NCBI GenBank assembly: GCA_001801995.1
Contig: MGZB01000016.1
Location: forward strand, 62,001 to 126,000
Direction: 5' to 3'
From: Gammaproteobacteria bacterium RIFOXYD12_FULL_61_37
GTDB lineage: Bacteria; Pseudomonadota; Gammaproteobacteria; Chromatiales; Chromatiaceae
DNA length: 64,000 nucleotides
The translations under genes and the position numbers were made by a program. Below, one piece after another: positions 1 through 8,455 of this stretch. How positions within the stretch are numbered: the stretch's first letter is position 1; the number at the start of each line of letters is the position of its first letter. The notes under the pieces were generated by a model, which was not told the origin of the DNA, did no database searches, and saw nothing but the letters and a program-made list of their open reading frames with translations.

Positions 1-1147
1 GACCGCCCGCCCATATCACTACGGCTTCATTCCCGAGGTACGGGTGGACAAGGAGGGAGGGGTCAACCTGGTGAAGCACTACGCCATGGGCCGCGCCTCC
101 TGGGAGATGGCCCTGGTCATGACTGACGGCAGGACCGTCTATTCCGGTGACGACGGTACCCACGGGCTGTTGGCCATGTTCATCGCCGACAAAGCCGGAG
201 ACCTTTCAGCCGGAACCCTTTACGCCGCCCGGTGGGGCCAGACATCGGCCGATGGAGGTGGAAAGGCCGACCTGGCCTGGGTCAGGCTGGGCCACGCCAC
301 CGACGCAGGGATCAGGGCCATTATCGAGACGGGGACAGATTTCAATGGCATCTTCGACGCCGTTGCGGCCCAGGGCGGTGCTTGTCCCGAGGGTTACAAC
401 CGCATCCGCGCAGGTTCATCCGCCGATGAGTGCCTGAGGGTAAGGCCCGGCATGGAGCAGGCCGCCGCCTTTCTGGAAACCCGCCGCTATGCCGCCTTGC
501 AGGGCGCGACCACCGAATTCACCAAAATGGAAGGCATTGCCCGTAACACCAAGGACAACAAACTCTATATGGCCATGTCCCGCATCGAAGGTAGCATGAA
601 GGCCGAAGCCGGAGCCCCCGCCGACCACATCCAACTGCCGGAGAACAAGGCGGGCGCCACCTACACAGTTGAATTGGCCGGCGGACAACGGCCGGTCAAT
701 GGCGGCGAGGTCATCGATTCCCATCAGACCGCCGTTCGCATGTACGTGGAGCCCGCCCTGCTGGGCAGGCCCGTTGCGCCCGATGACCAAGGAAATACCG
801 CCGACCTAAATACTGTCGCCAACACGGACAACCTCTTCTTTTCCGAGAAGATGCGGACCCTCTTTATCGGCGAGGACTCAAGCCTCCACCTCAACAACCG
901 CCTCTGGGCCTACAACATCGACACGAAAAAATTGACCCGCATCCTCTCCGCCGCAGCCGGGGCCGAGATCACGGGCTTGCAAGTCCTGGACAGCCTCAAC
1001 GGTCACGCCTACATCATGAGCAACAGCCAGCACTGGGGTGATATCTCCGACGGTGTGCCTGCCGGATTGAAGTCGCAGCTTTCGGCCAGGATCGACAGAT
1101 TCCACGCCCCCGTGGGCTATATCGGTGGACTTCCGGGTTTCGAGTAG
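1..1147 (+). CDS. PhoX-family (DUF839) secreted phosphatase, 5' end outside window
   Basis: The frame is open from base 2 (TARPYHYGFIPEV...) without a start, so the gene begins upstream; a GTG at 44 is only an internal codon. The visible ~380 residues carry features I associate with the PhoX/DUF839 beta-propeller phosphatases: the YGFIPEV segment, the VKHYAMGRASWEMALV block and the VYSGDDG acidic motif, and a late FFSEKMRTLFIGEDS block. Known members are Tat-exported, Ca/Fe-dependent alkaline phosphatases or related phosphodiesterases; the signal peptide is not in the window. It ends 62 bp before the convergent nirN. Substrate is inferred from family only. Confidence 0.75.
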   Translation, partial: TARPYHYGFIPEVRVDKEGGVNLVKHYAMGRASWEMALVMTDGRTVYSGDDGTHGLLAMFIADKAGDLSAGTLYAARWGQTSADGGGKADLAWVRLGHATDAGIRAIIETGTDFNGIFDAVAAQGGACPEGYNRIRAGSSADECLRVRPGMEQAAAFLETRRYAALQGATTEFTKMEGIARNTKDNKLYMAMSRIEGSMKAEAGAPADHIQLPENKAGATYTVELAGGQRPVNGGEVIDSHQTAVRMYVEPALLGRPVAPDDQGNTADLNTVANTDNLFFSEKMRTLFIGEDSSLHLNNRLWAYNIDTKKLTRILSAAAGAEITGLQVLDSLNGHAYIMSNSQHWGDISDGVPAGLKSQLSARIDRFHAPVGYIGGLPGFE

Positions 1148-1209
1148 GCCGACCTATCTCTTACCGCACCGGTCGGGGTTGTGAGGCACCAAATAGGAAC
1201 TTAAAAGGC

Positions 1210-2844
1210 TCAATGGCTCGTCCCCTCGGAGCGAGTGATTTTGTTGTGGACGTTATATTTGCCGGAGGGCTTGACCATGGGCAGGCGCTTTACCTCTTTC
1301 AGGCTGTTTGCGTCGTAGATCACTACCGCGCCGTCCATCTCCCAGATGCTCAAGAGAGCATGGCGCCCATCCTTGTCGAACTCTACATGGGCAGCGGTCT
1401 TGCCCGGTTCGGGGCGAAGGGTATCGACGATCTTCAGCTTCTGCTTGTCGATGATATGCACGGCATCCTTGCTGGTGCCCAGGGAAACATCCGCCCAGGC
1501 GTAGGGGGAATTTTCGTGGCTGCGCATGAAAAAGCCGGGACCCAGGGTCTTCAGCTCCTTGATGACCTTCCATTTCCGCATGTCGATGATGGAAATCGTG
1601 CTTTCCTTGAGGTTGGGGGTTGCCATGACGCGGTTCCCCTTGTAGTTCCAAGTGATGCCCGATCCGAGATGCGGCATCCCCGGCAGCTTGAGCTTGTGCG
1701 TAACTCGCCCTATATCGAGGTCCACCACCTGGATTCCCCCCTGGCGCGAGGAGCCGATCAGGGTGCTGTAGTCCGGGCTGAAGAGGAAGTCATCCAGGTA
1801 GTCGCTGACCTTGATCTTCCGTATGGGAAAGGGTTCCACCTCAGTGTTCTCGCCGGAATCCTCATTGAAGTCATGCACCCAGGTACCGAATCCCTTGGGT
1901 GGGTGGTCCTGGTAGTTGATCTCCCAGACCTCGGGGAGGTCCTTGAGGGCGACCACGAAGCTGTGCCGGGGGTCGGCGGTATAGACCGCGCTGACGCGGG
2001 AACTGGGGCCTGACTCTCCCTTCACCTCGATGACCTTGATCGGACTCAGGTCCCCTGCATCCAGCAGGGTAAGGGTATGGGGGAGGTAGTTGGCGGCCAT
2101 GAGATAGCGGCCATCATCGGAGACAGCTAGGTTGCGGGTGTTGATACCAGCCCTGGTCTCGGCAACCAGTTGCAGGCTGTACATGTCGAACTTGCTGACC
2201 CAGCCGTCACGTGAAGCAAAATAGACATAACGCCCGTCAGGGGAATATTTGGGTCCGCCGTGAAGGGCGAAACGGGTCTTGAAGCGGTGGATGGGCTCGA
2301 ATTTGTCGCCATCAAGGATAGTGGCGTGATGGTCCCCCAATTCCACCACCACGAACATGTTCATGGGGTCGGCTGAGTGGACCGGCTTGGGGTGCAGCTT
2401 CTCGGGCGGAACCAGAATCTGCCGGCTGGCGGTGATTTCAGCCATGCCCCATTGGGGAATCGACGCCAGGGGGGTGTAGATAAAATCGACCAGGGACTGA
2501 ATCTGCTCGGGATTCAGCTTGTCGGCAAACTTGGGCATTTGCACCGCCGGACGGCTGTTGGCGATCACATCGGCTGCATCCGCCTTCTTCAGGCGTCCCA
2601 GGTTCTCAGGCAAGAGCGCTGGCCCCATGCCGCCAAGCCGGTCCTTGCCATGGCATTCGGCGCAGTGCCGCCGAAAGAGGTCGGCAGGGGCCGCGACAAC
2701 GGAGGGGCTCTCAGGGGCGGGTGCCGCGACGGGCTCGCCACCGCTGGGGCCTGCCTGAGCCGCTTTCGCATCCACCGGCTCTGCCCCAAGAGAGAGGGGG
2801 GAGAGAAATAGCAGCGCCAGGGGGAGATATCTCAGGTTGATCAT
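1210..2844 (-). CDS. nirN: NirN, dihydro-haem d1 dehydrogenase (cytochrome cd1-like)
   Basis: Periplasmic cd1-type protein of 544 residues that catalyses the last step of haem d1 synthesis, oxidation of dihydro-d1. A signal peptide (about 1-20) leads into a Pro/Ala linker and a c-type haem domain with CAECH at 61-65; the remainder is an eight-bladed d1-binding propeller (for example GMPHLGSGI and MRSHENSPYAWAD). It is related to NirS and NirF in this window. NirN is preferred over a second NirS because of the placement at the end of the d1 biosynthesis operon and the greater similarity of the other cd1 protein (10262-11938) to NirS. Its ATG overlaps the stop of the upstream cytochrome gene (ATGA), so the two are translationally coupled. 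Confidence 0.85.
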   Translation of the reverse strand: MINLRYLPLALLFLSPLSLGAEPVDAKAAQAGPSGGEPVAAPAPESPSVVAAPADLFRRHCAECHGKDRLGGMGPALLPENLGRLKKADAADVIANSRPAVQMPKFADKLNPEQIQSLVDFIYTPLASIPQWGMAEITASRQILVPPEKLHPKPVHSADPMNMFVVVELGDHHATILDGDKFEPIHRFKTRFALHGGPKYSPDGRYVYFASRDGWVSKFDMYSLQLVAETRAGINTRNLAVSDDGRYLMAANYLPHTLTLLDAGDLSPIKVIEVKGESGPSSRVSAVYTADPRHSFVVALKDLPEVWEINYQDHPPKGFGTWVHDFNEDSGENTEVEPFPIRKIKVSDYLDDFLFSPDYSTLIGSSRQGGIQVVDLDIGRVTHKLKLPGMPHLGSGITWNYKGNRVMATPNLKESTISIIDMRKWKVIKELKTLGPGFFMRSHENSPYAWADVSLGTSKDAVHIIDKQKLKIVDTLRPEPGKTAAHVEFDKDGRHALLSIWEMDGAVVIYDANSLKEVKRLPMVKPSGKYNVHNKITRSEGTSH

Positions 2845-3314
2845 GGTTGCTCCGCTTCGATGCGATAGGCTGCGTGACAGGCGACGCAGTTGCTCATGAC
2901 GCGGGCAAGGTCGAGCTGCGCCTGCTGCGGGTCTCCCATCTGTTCCGCGTTGAGCGCCAGTTGGTCAAATTGCCGGTGGGTATCCAGCCCCAGTGACTTG
3001 AAGGCCAATGGCAACTTGCCCATGAGGGAGGCCGGCACCCCTTGCTGGGCAGTCGCGCCGACCCCACGCGCCGCCCGCGCAATGGCGGCCGGGTCGCTTT
3101 TGGTGCCGCCCTCGACGACGCCCTGGGCCGCAGCAAGGAAGGAGCGCATCTCGGCCAGGACCAGATTGCGTTCCGCCGGGGTCAGCAGGATGGCGGTACG
3201 CCCATCCTCCGAGGGCCGGGTCTTGCCCTGGATCAGGAAGGTATAGGCCAGCACAAGGGTAGTGATCAAAAAAAAGACCGCAAGGCCCCAGCCAAGCCGG
3301 CATTTACCCGTCAT
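2841..3314 (-). CDS. membrane-anchored small cytochrome c in the nir operon
   Basis: A 157-residue protein with one N-terminal membrane segment (about residues 8-28), a helical domain and a single CVACH haem site close to the C-terminus. The C-terminal haem position is the layout of cytochrome c'/c556-type four-helix proteins rather than class I cytochromes. It overlaps nirJ upstream and nirN downstream by four bases each, with a GAGGAG ribosome site six bases before the ATG, so it is an integral operon member. A role in electron transfer to or from NirN, or in NO binding as in cytochrome c', is inference. I do not know an established gene symbol. Confidence 0.75.
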   Translation of the reverse strand: MTGKCRLGWGLAVFFLITTLVLAYTFLIQGKTRPSEDGRTAILLTPAERNLVLAEMRSFLAAAQGVVEGGTKSDPAAIARAARGVGATAQQGVPASLMGKLPLAFKSLGLDTHRQFDQLALNAEQMGDPQQAQLDLARVMSNCVACHAAYRIEAEQP

Positions 3315-4507
3315 CGGGAACTCCTCTTTTTCAACAAGGGTGTGTGCTCATTATTCTTACCGATCAAACCGATTTCCTCGTCGGTCAGATAGCAGCCCGG
3401 ATCTTCAGCCCAGGGGTTACCCGTCAGTTGCCAGGCACGGGTCCGGCTGTTTCCGCCGCAGATGTCCCGATAACCACATTGGGCGCACCTCCCCTCCACC
3501 GGGCGGTGCTTTCTCTTCAAGCCCGCCATAAGCGGATCGCTCTCGTCCCGCCAGATGGAGGAAAAGGGCCGGTCGCGCACGTTGCCGAGATTATAATCCC
3601 ACCACATGGTATCTGGATGAACATTACCCAGATTATCGATATTGGCCACATGGACCCCGGAGGCGTTGCCACCCCAGCGCCGCAGCATGGGGAGCAATTT
3701 GGCCTCCCTGTCGGGCAGGTTCCTCCTGATCCAATGGAGCAGGAAAACCCCGTCGGCGTCGTTGTTGCCGGTGACGAACTCCTTGGGCCTGCCGCGCCTT
3801 ATGCTGTTCCAGCAGCTCTCGATCAGCAGGTCCATGGCCAGGCGGGTGACGCGGAAATGGGCATCGCCAGCGCGATTCTTGTTGCCGCGCCCGGCGTAAT
3901 TGAGGTGCGAAAGGTAAAATTTGTCGATCCGCTCAGCCTCCATCAAGCGCAGAAGTCCGGGCAAGTCCGCCGCGTTCTCAGCCGTCAGGGTGAAACGGAT
4001 GCCGACCTTGACTCCCGCCTCCCGGCACAACCGGATTCCGCGCAGGGATTCGTCGAACGCCCCCTCGCGGCGGCGGAAGCGGTCGTGGGTCCCGGCGATG
4101 CCATCCAGGCTGATGCCGACGTAATCGTAGCCCACGGAGGCAATCTCGCCGATGTTGTCTTCTGAGATCAGAGTCCCGTTGGTGGAGAGGGCTGTGTAGA
4201 AACCCATCGCCTTGGACCGGCGCGAGATGTCGAAGATATCGGGCCGCATCAGGGGCTCCCCGCCGGAGAGGATCAGCACCGGTACGCCGAATGCCTTGAG
4301 ATCCTCCATGACACTCCCCACCTCCTCGCCGCTCAATTCGCCCGCGAAGGTCTTGTCGGCCGAGGTGGAGTAACAATGCTTACAGGTCAGATTGCAGCGC
4401 CGGATCAGGTTCCAGATCACCACCGGCCCACTTGGGGGTGCTACCTGCGGACGCATGCCCTCCGGACCATCCGCGAGGGCCTTGAGAAATCGGGTCAGGC
4501 GGAACAT
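3311..4507 (-). CDS. nirJ: NirJ, radical SAM enzyme of haem d1 synthesis
   Basis: Cytoplasmic radical SAM protein of 398 residues. The CNLTCKHC motif near residue 39 supplies the SAM-binding [4Fe-4S] cluster; the LSGGEPLMRPD segment is the SAM-contact region; a C-terminal SPASM-type domain has CAQCGYRDICGGNSRTRAW followed by a late Cys (DPGCYL). NirJ removes the two propionate side chains from didecarboxysirohaem and installs the oxo groups on the d1 ring. The start has GAGGAG six bases upstream. It lies ten bases after nirDL and overlaps the next gene, consistent with one transcript. Confidence 0.9.
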   Translation of the reverse strand: MFRLTRFLKALADGPEGMRPQVAPPSGPVVIWNLIRRCNLTCKHCYSTSADKTFAGELSGEEVGSVMEDLKAFGVPVLILSGGEPLMRPDIFDISRRSKAMGFYTALSTNGTLISEDNIGEIASVGYDYVGISLDGIAGTHDRFRRREGAFDESLRGIRLCREAGVKVGIRFTLTAENAADLPGLLRLMEAERIDKFYLSHLNYAGRGNKNRAGDAHFRVTRLAMDLLIESCWNSIRRGRPKEFVTGNNDADGVFLLHWIRRNLPDREAKLLPMLRRWGGNASGVHVANIDNLGNVHPDTMWWDYNLGNVRDRPFSSIWRDESDPLMAGLKRKHRPVEGRCAQCGYRDICGGNSRTRAWQLTGNPWAEDPGCYLTDEEIGLIGKNNEHTPLLKKRSSR

Positions 4508-4517
4508 CGCTATCTCC

Positions 4518-5510
4518 TCAGATTCTGAGACCGCTTTTCTTCAGGATGGCTGTGCTGGAGAGGGTATCCTGGCCCCGGCAGCGGCCGCCTAGAAGGGCCG
4601 CGATCCGTTCCGCCTTCAGCCGGACCTCCTCCTGGTCCCTGCCATGCACCATGGCAAAGAGGTTGTAGGGCCAGACGCCGGGGTGACGCACCCGTTCGTA
4701 GCAATGGCTGACGAAATCGAGCGCGCCGATGGCCCGGCCCGCCTCATCAACCCATTCATCGGGGACATCCCAGACCGTCATGCCGTTGCCGCGCAGGCCA
4801 AGTCTGTAGTGGTTGGGCATGGCGCCGATCCGCCGGATGGCCCCCTTGACCAGCATCCCCCCCATGGCTTCGATCACCGTCTGGGATGTGAGTCCGATTG
4901 TCCGGGCGATCTTTTCAAAGGGGGCCTCGACCAACGGCAGCCCATCCTGGGTGGCCCGGATGATCCCGAGGCAGATATCTTCGCCTGGCTCACCCCGGCC
5001 ATCGGCAGGGGTTTCCGGCACAAGGGGCGCGGGCATGGTTTCCACTCGGCCGTCCTCGTCCAGATGGAGCCAGAGCCCCAGATAAAATTCCCGCTGCTTG
5101 GGAAAGTCATGGACCTTCAGGCCCGTCATGGCCTCGATCTCGCCGATGCACGCAGCCACCCCGCCCCTTTCTAGGCTGGAGACGACAAACCACATGTTGA
5201 GGGCGTGATCACGCCGGTAGTTGTGGGCCACCGCCGGGAGGGCATTGACCTGATCGGCGACCGCATCGAAACGCGTCTCGGGCACGGCCATGGCCGCCAG
5301 GGTCAGTTCGCCCTCGATCCGGGAGGCATCGTAGGAGGGACCGAAGCGGGTCAGCAGGCCACGTTCCAGCAGACTGCGTATCAAATCCAGAAGCTCGCTT
5401 TCGCTGGCGCCCAACTCCTCCCCCATTATCCGGTAGGGCCGCTCCACGAGCGGGACCCCACCCTGGAAACAGTTGACGAAGGCCCTCTCCAGAGGGCTCA
5501 AGACACCCAT
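4518..5510 (-). CDS. nirDL: NirDL, fused sirohaem decarboxylase subunits
   Basis: Two AsnC/Lrp-like modules in one chain of 330 residues. The N-terminal half has the NirD/G-type signature NYRRDHALNMWFV; the C-terminal half has the NirH/L-type signature CYERVRHPGVWPYNLFAMVHG. Together with NirG and NirH this complex decarboxylates sirohaem to 12,18-didecarboxysirohaem. The frame stays open upstream to 5666, but that extension overlaps nirH and lacks family character, so I start at the ATG at 5510, seven bases after the nirH stop. Fusion of NirD and NirL is known in several denitrifiers and is not itself odd. Confidence 0.85.
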   Translation of the reverse strand: MGVLSPLERAFVNCFQGGVPLVERPYRIMGEELGASESELLDLIRSLLERGLLTRFGPSYDASRIEGELTLAAMAVPETRFDAVADQVNALPAVAHNYRRDHALNMWFVVSSLERGGVAACIGEIEAMTGLKVHDFPKQREFYLGLWLHLDEDGRVETMPAPLVPETPADGRGEPGEDICLGIIRATQDGLPLVEAPFEKIARTIGLTSQTVIEAMGGMLVKGAIRRIGAMPNHYRLGLRGNGMTVWDVPDEWVDEAGRAIGALDFVSHCYERVRHPGVWPYNLFAMVHGRDQEEVRLKAERIAALLGGRCRGQDTLSSTAILKKSGLRI

Positions 5511-5517
5511 TTCGTTC

Positions 5518-6087
5518 TCATTCAGACTGCCCCGGCTCGCCGTCGAGGGAGACATAACGCGCCCCCCGCTGCTTGAAGCAGCGACGGCTGAAGAGCACCT
5601 CGTATTGCTTGTCCTGCAAGGCGCAGTGGTCCGCCATGGTCTCGATCCGCGCACGGACCTCGTCATGGCCCCGGCCGTGGATCATGGTAAAGAGGTTGTA
5701 GCGCCATTGGGGCAGGCAGCGCGGCCGCTGGTAGCAGAGGGTAACAAAGGGAAAGCGACCGAAGCAGCGGCCAATCTCGCCGACCCGCTCGTCGGGGATG
5801 TCCCAGACCACCATGGCGTTGGCCTTGTAGCCGAGCTGGCCGTGGCGCACTACCACGCCCATGCGCTTGATCAGATCGTTGTCGAACAGGAGCTGGATGC
5901 GTCCGATCACCTCCGCCTCGCAGATACCCAGCCGCTCGCCGATGAGGGCGTAGGGTCTCGCCGTCAAGGGCAAGCCCCCCTCAATGGCCTTGATCAGGGC
6001 TTTCTGGACCGGATCGTCCAGCTCGGACTGTATTTGAGGCGCCGATGCATCGCAGTCCAGCGGATTGGGATATACCTTCATGTCCAT
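5518..6087 (-). CDS. nirH: NirH-like sirohaem decarboxylase subunit
   Basis: AsnC-like protein of 189 residues with a winged-helix N-terminal module and the NirH/L-type motif QWRYNLFTMIHGRGHDEV. It has the VWDIPDERV segment shared with the C-terminal half of NirDL, marking it as the H/L paralogue. It acts with NirG and NirDL on sirohaem. The start overlaps the end of nirG by ten bases; an alternative ATG lies two codons in. The assignment H versus L rests on gene order and paralogy only. Confidence 0.8.
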   Translation of the reverse strand: MDMKVYPNPLDCDASAPQIQSELDDPVQKALIKAIEGGLPLTARPYALIGERLGICEAEVIGRIQLLFDNDLIKRMGVVVRHGQLGYKANAMVVWDIPDERVGEIGRCFGRFPFVTLCYQRPRCLPQWRYNLFTMIHGRGHDEVRARIETMADHCALQDKQYEVLFSRRCFKQRGARYVSLDGEPGQSE

Positions 6088-6545
6088 TGCAGCCGAAACC
6101 CCAGGTCGATGTGGAAGTCCTGGATCATGGGCAAATCAAGCACCTCAAGCCCCGTCCGTTCAGAAATCTCCTCCAGCACCCGATCCAGGTGCGCCCGGTT
6201 CGGCGCGGTCGCGACGAACCAGAGATTGAAATGGTGTTCTCGCTCGTAGTTGTGATTCACCTCGGGGAGGGCGCTGATCAGGGCTGCAACCTCCTCCAAT
6301 CGCTCGGGTTCGACCGCGAGTGCCGCCAAGGTGCTCACCCCGATCCGGTTGGGCGGAAAAACCGGCCCTACCCGGCTGACAAGACCAGCCTCTTGAAGCA
6401 GACGCAGCCGCTCAATCACCTCATCCTCCCCGATGCCGAGGCACTCAGCGATCCGGGCGAAGGGCCGGGGCTCCAGGGGAAAGTCCCGCTGAAAGCCGTC
6501 GAGGAGGGTCCGATCAAGCGCGGTGATTTCGTTGGACTCCCGCAT
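6078..6545 (-). CDS. nirG: NirG, sirohaem decarboxylase subunit
   Basis: AsnC-like protein of 155 residues. It has an N-terminal helix-turn-helix (residues 10-60) and the D/G-type signature NYEREHHFNLWFVAT, matching the N-terminal half of NirDL. Together nirG, nirH and the two halves of nirDL give the usual four paralogous modules. It starts eight bases after the nirF stop, in the same transcript. Confidence 0.82.
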   Translation of the reverse strand: MRESNEITALDRTLLDGFQRDFPLEPRPFARIAECLGIGEDEVIERLRLLQEAGLVSRVGPVFPPNRIGVSTLAALAVEPERLEEVAALISALPEVNHNYEREHHFNLWFVATAPNRAHLDRVLEEISERTGLEVLDLPMIQDFHIDLGFRLQWT

Positions 6546-6553
6546 CCTTCCCC

Positions 6554-7726
6554 CTAGAGACCGCCACGGTGGGCGCGTGCGGTCAGGAAGATGCCGCTCG
6601 GCTTCATGGATGCGATGACCGTGCGGCGCGCATAGCTACTCGTATCATAGACATGGAGCTGGTCCGAGTCGCGAACAGAGACCCAGACCTCCTCGCCGCG
6701 TGGCTCAAACTCCAGATGAAGCACACCCTTGCCCGGCTCCAGGGTCTGCGTAACCTTCTGGTCCAGGGTGTCGATGACTTGGATGTATTGGTTGTCGGGG
6801 AGGGCGAAGTTGACCCAGACATGGCGCCCGCTGGGTTGGCCGACGACGAATACGGGCTGGCCCTTGACTGGAATGCGCTGGACGACCTGCCAGCTCAGGG
6901 TATCCACAACCAGCACCTCATGCCGCCCAACGGCAGGGAGATAGGCCCGGTTGCCTGCAATGGCCCAGCCCTCCAGGTGGGGCATCTTGTAAACAGGCAG
7001 CTTCTCCTCCCCCTTACCGTAATCGGGCAGGATGCGCTTAACCCCGGCCTCCGGACGCCAGAGGTCCAGCAGGGCAAGCCCATCCTCGCCGAAAAGGCCG
7101 GCAATGTAATAGCGTCCGTCCGGGGTGATGATGCCGTCGTAGGGATTGCGGCCGATGTCGCGGTATTTCACGACGGCGGGCTTGGTCTTGTCGGTGAAGT
7201 CCGCCACCCATATCTCGCCCGCGTCCCAAAGACTGAAGACGAAGCGATTGCCTGGGGCATCCACCAGCCCAACCACCTTGGAGAGCTTGCCGCCGTCGTA
7301 TTCGGCTGGGATATCGGCCACCTGTTCCAGGGTGCGGGCATCGAAGACCTTGACCCCGCCTGGGGTGTAATTGGAAACCGCCACCAGAGAGCCATCCTGG
7401 GAAATGGCGCCGCCGATGCTGTTGCCGGACTGCAACACACGGGCAACGATCCTGCGTTCCAGCAGATCGACCTTGGTCAGGCCGCCGTCGCGGCCAAAGA
7501 TATAGGCAAACCGCTCGTCACGGGAGAAAACCGCAGAGGCGTGCGAAAGATCGCCAAGGCCGGGGATCTCGGCCAGAAGGCTATTGCCGCTGGTCTCGAT
7601 CAATTGCAGGCTGCCGTGCTCGCGCTCAATGACGATACCCAGGTCGCCGGTAGCGCGCGCCTCCGGCCCTTCGGCCTGAAGCACTCCGGCCCAGAAAAGG
7701 GCTGCTGCGATTAGATACAACCTCAT
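6554..7726 (-). CDS. nirF: NirF, haem d1 biosynthesis propeller protein
   Basis: A 390-residue cd1-like beta-propeller without a haem c domain, the hallmark of NirF. The frame is open to 8029, but the real start is the ATG at 7726, which overlaps the nirC stop as ATGA and begins a clear signal peptide (MRLYLIAAALFWAGVLQAEG). NirF acts in the periplasm late in d1 assembly. Some NirF proteins are lipoproteins; here no lipobox cysteine follows the signal peptide, so a soluble periplasmic form is expected. Confidence 0.85.
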   Translation of the reverse strand: MRLYLIAAALFWAGVLQAEGPEARATGDLGIVIEREHGSLQLIETSGNSLLAEIPGLGDLSHASAVFSRDERFAYIFGRDGGLTKVDLLERRIVARVLQSGNSIGGAISQDGSLVAVSNYTPGGVKVFDARTLEQVADIPAEYDGGKLSKVVGLVDAPGNRFVFSLWDAGEIWVADFTDKTKPAVVKYRDIGRNPYDGIITPDGRYYIAGLFGEDGLALLDLWRPEAGVKRILPDYGKGEEKLPVYKMPHLEGWAIAGNRAYLPAVGRHEVLVVDTLSWQVVQRIPVKGQPVFVVGQPSGRHVWVNFALPDNQYIQVIDTLDQKVTQTLEPGKGVLHLEFEPRGEEVWVSVRDSDQLHVYDTSSYARRTVIASMKPSGIFLTARAHRGGL

Positions 7727-8043
7727 GGAAAAACCCCCTCTTTCAGACCCTGTGCCAGCCAGACCGCTTCGGTCTCGCTGAGAAAGGGGAGCCAAGGCGG
7801 CATGGCCGTTCCTGGACGGCCATGTACGATGGTCATGGCGAGCTGTTCTGCCGTGAATGGCTTGAGCCGGTCTGGCGTCAGTGAGGGGCCAAGCCCCCCT
7901 TGCAGGGTCAGGCCATGACAGGAGCCGCAATCGTGCTTGACGAGATGCCTCAGCTCCTGCTGCCGCTCCGTCTCCGCCCAGGCGATGCCGCTCGGCAGTG
8001 CAAGGAGAATAGGCAGTAATCTCATGCAAACAGATCTGACCAT
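7723..8043 (-). CDS. nirC: NirC, periplasmic c-type cytochrome
   Basis: Small class I cytochrome c of about 106 residues with a signal peptide and one haem site, CGSCH at about residues 39-43, plus a downstream Met region (GTAMPPW) for the sixth ligand. NirC donates electrons to NirS or serves d1 maturation in known denitrifiers. Several in-frame starts exist (8079, 8043, 8025); 8043 or 8025 put the signal peptide at the N-terminus and I use 8043. It overlaps nirF by four bases. Confidence 0.8.
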   Translation of the reverse strand: MVRSVCMRLLPILLALPSGIAWAETERQQELRHLVKHDCGSCHGLTLQGGLGPSLTPDRLKPFTAEQLAMTIVHGRPGTAMPPWLPFLSETEAVWLAQGLKEGVFP

Positions 8044-8132
8044 CACTTCCGCCCCCTCAGCCCATGTCGCTCTGAACACTCTCTCCTTTGAGCGGCCCGA
8101 AGACTTTGACCTTCATCAAGCAGTTCCGGAGG

Positions 8133-8453
8133 CTAGTCCACATGGACGGTTCCGGTCATTTCAGGGTGGGGGCCGCAATGGTAGGGGTAGACGCCGGGCG
8201 CCGGAAAGGCCTTCTCAAAGGTATCGCCCGGAAAGAGGTAGTCGGACTCCGCCTGCCCCGGAAAGAGGACGCTGTGGAACTGCCGTTTTTCCCGGTTGAC
8301 CCAGCGAATACTGTCCCCCGCCTTGATGCGCAACTCCTGCGGCTGGAAGCTGTACTTCTGCATGATGACCTCGACCGTCTCCGCCTGGGCGGCCAAGGTC
8401 ATCGACCCCAGCAGCCCGGCCACGACGAGAAGCATTATGCCTCTGGATTTCAT
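8133..8453 (-). CDS. periplasmic cupredoxin (type I copper protein)
   Basis: A 106-residue blue-copper protein with a signal peptide ending near AAQA. Copper ligands are recognisable: His in QFHSV, then Cys, His and Met in YHCGPHPEM, an arrangement of the plastocyanin/azurin superfamily. Located between the NapC-type cytochrome and nirC, it is a plausible electron carrier to NirS. A GTG at 8459 overlapping the upstream stop is an alternative start; the ATG at 8453 has AAGGGG at better spacing. It is too short for a copper nitrite reductase. Confidence 0.8.
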   Translation of the reverse strand: MKSRGIMLLVVAGLLGSMTLAAQAETVEVIMQKYSFQPQELRIKAGDSIRWVNREKRQFHSVLFPGQAESDYLFPGDTFEKAFPAPGVYPYHCGPHPEMTGTVHVD

Positions 8454-8455
8454 CC

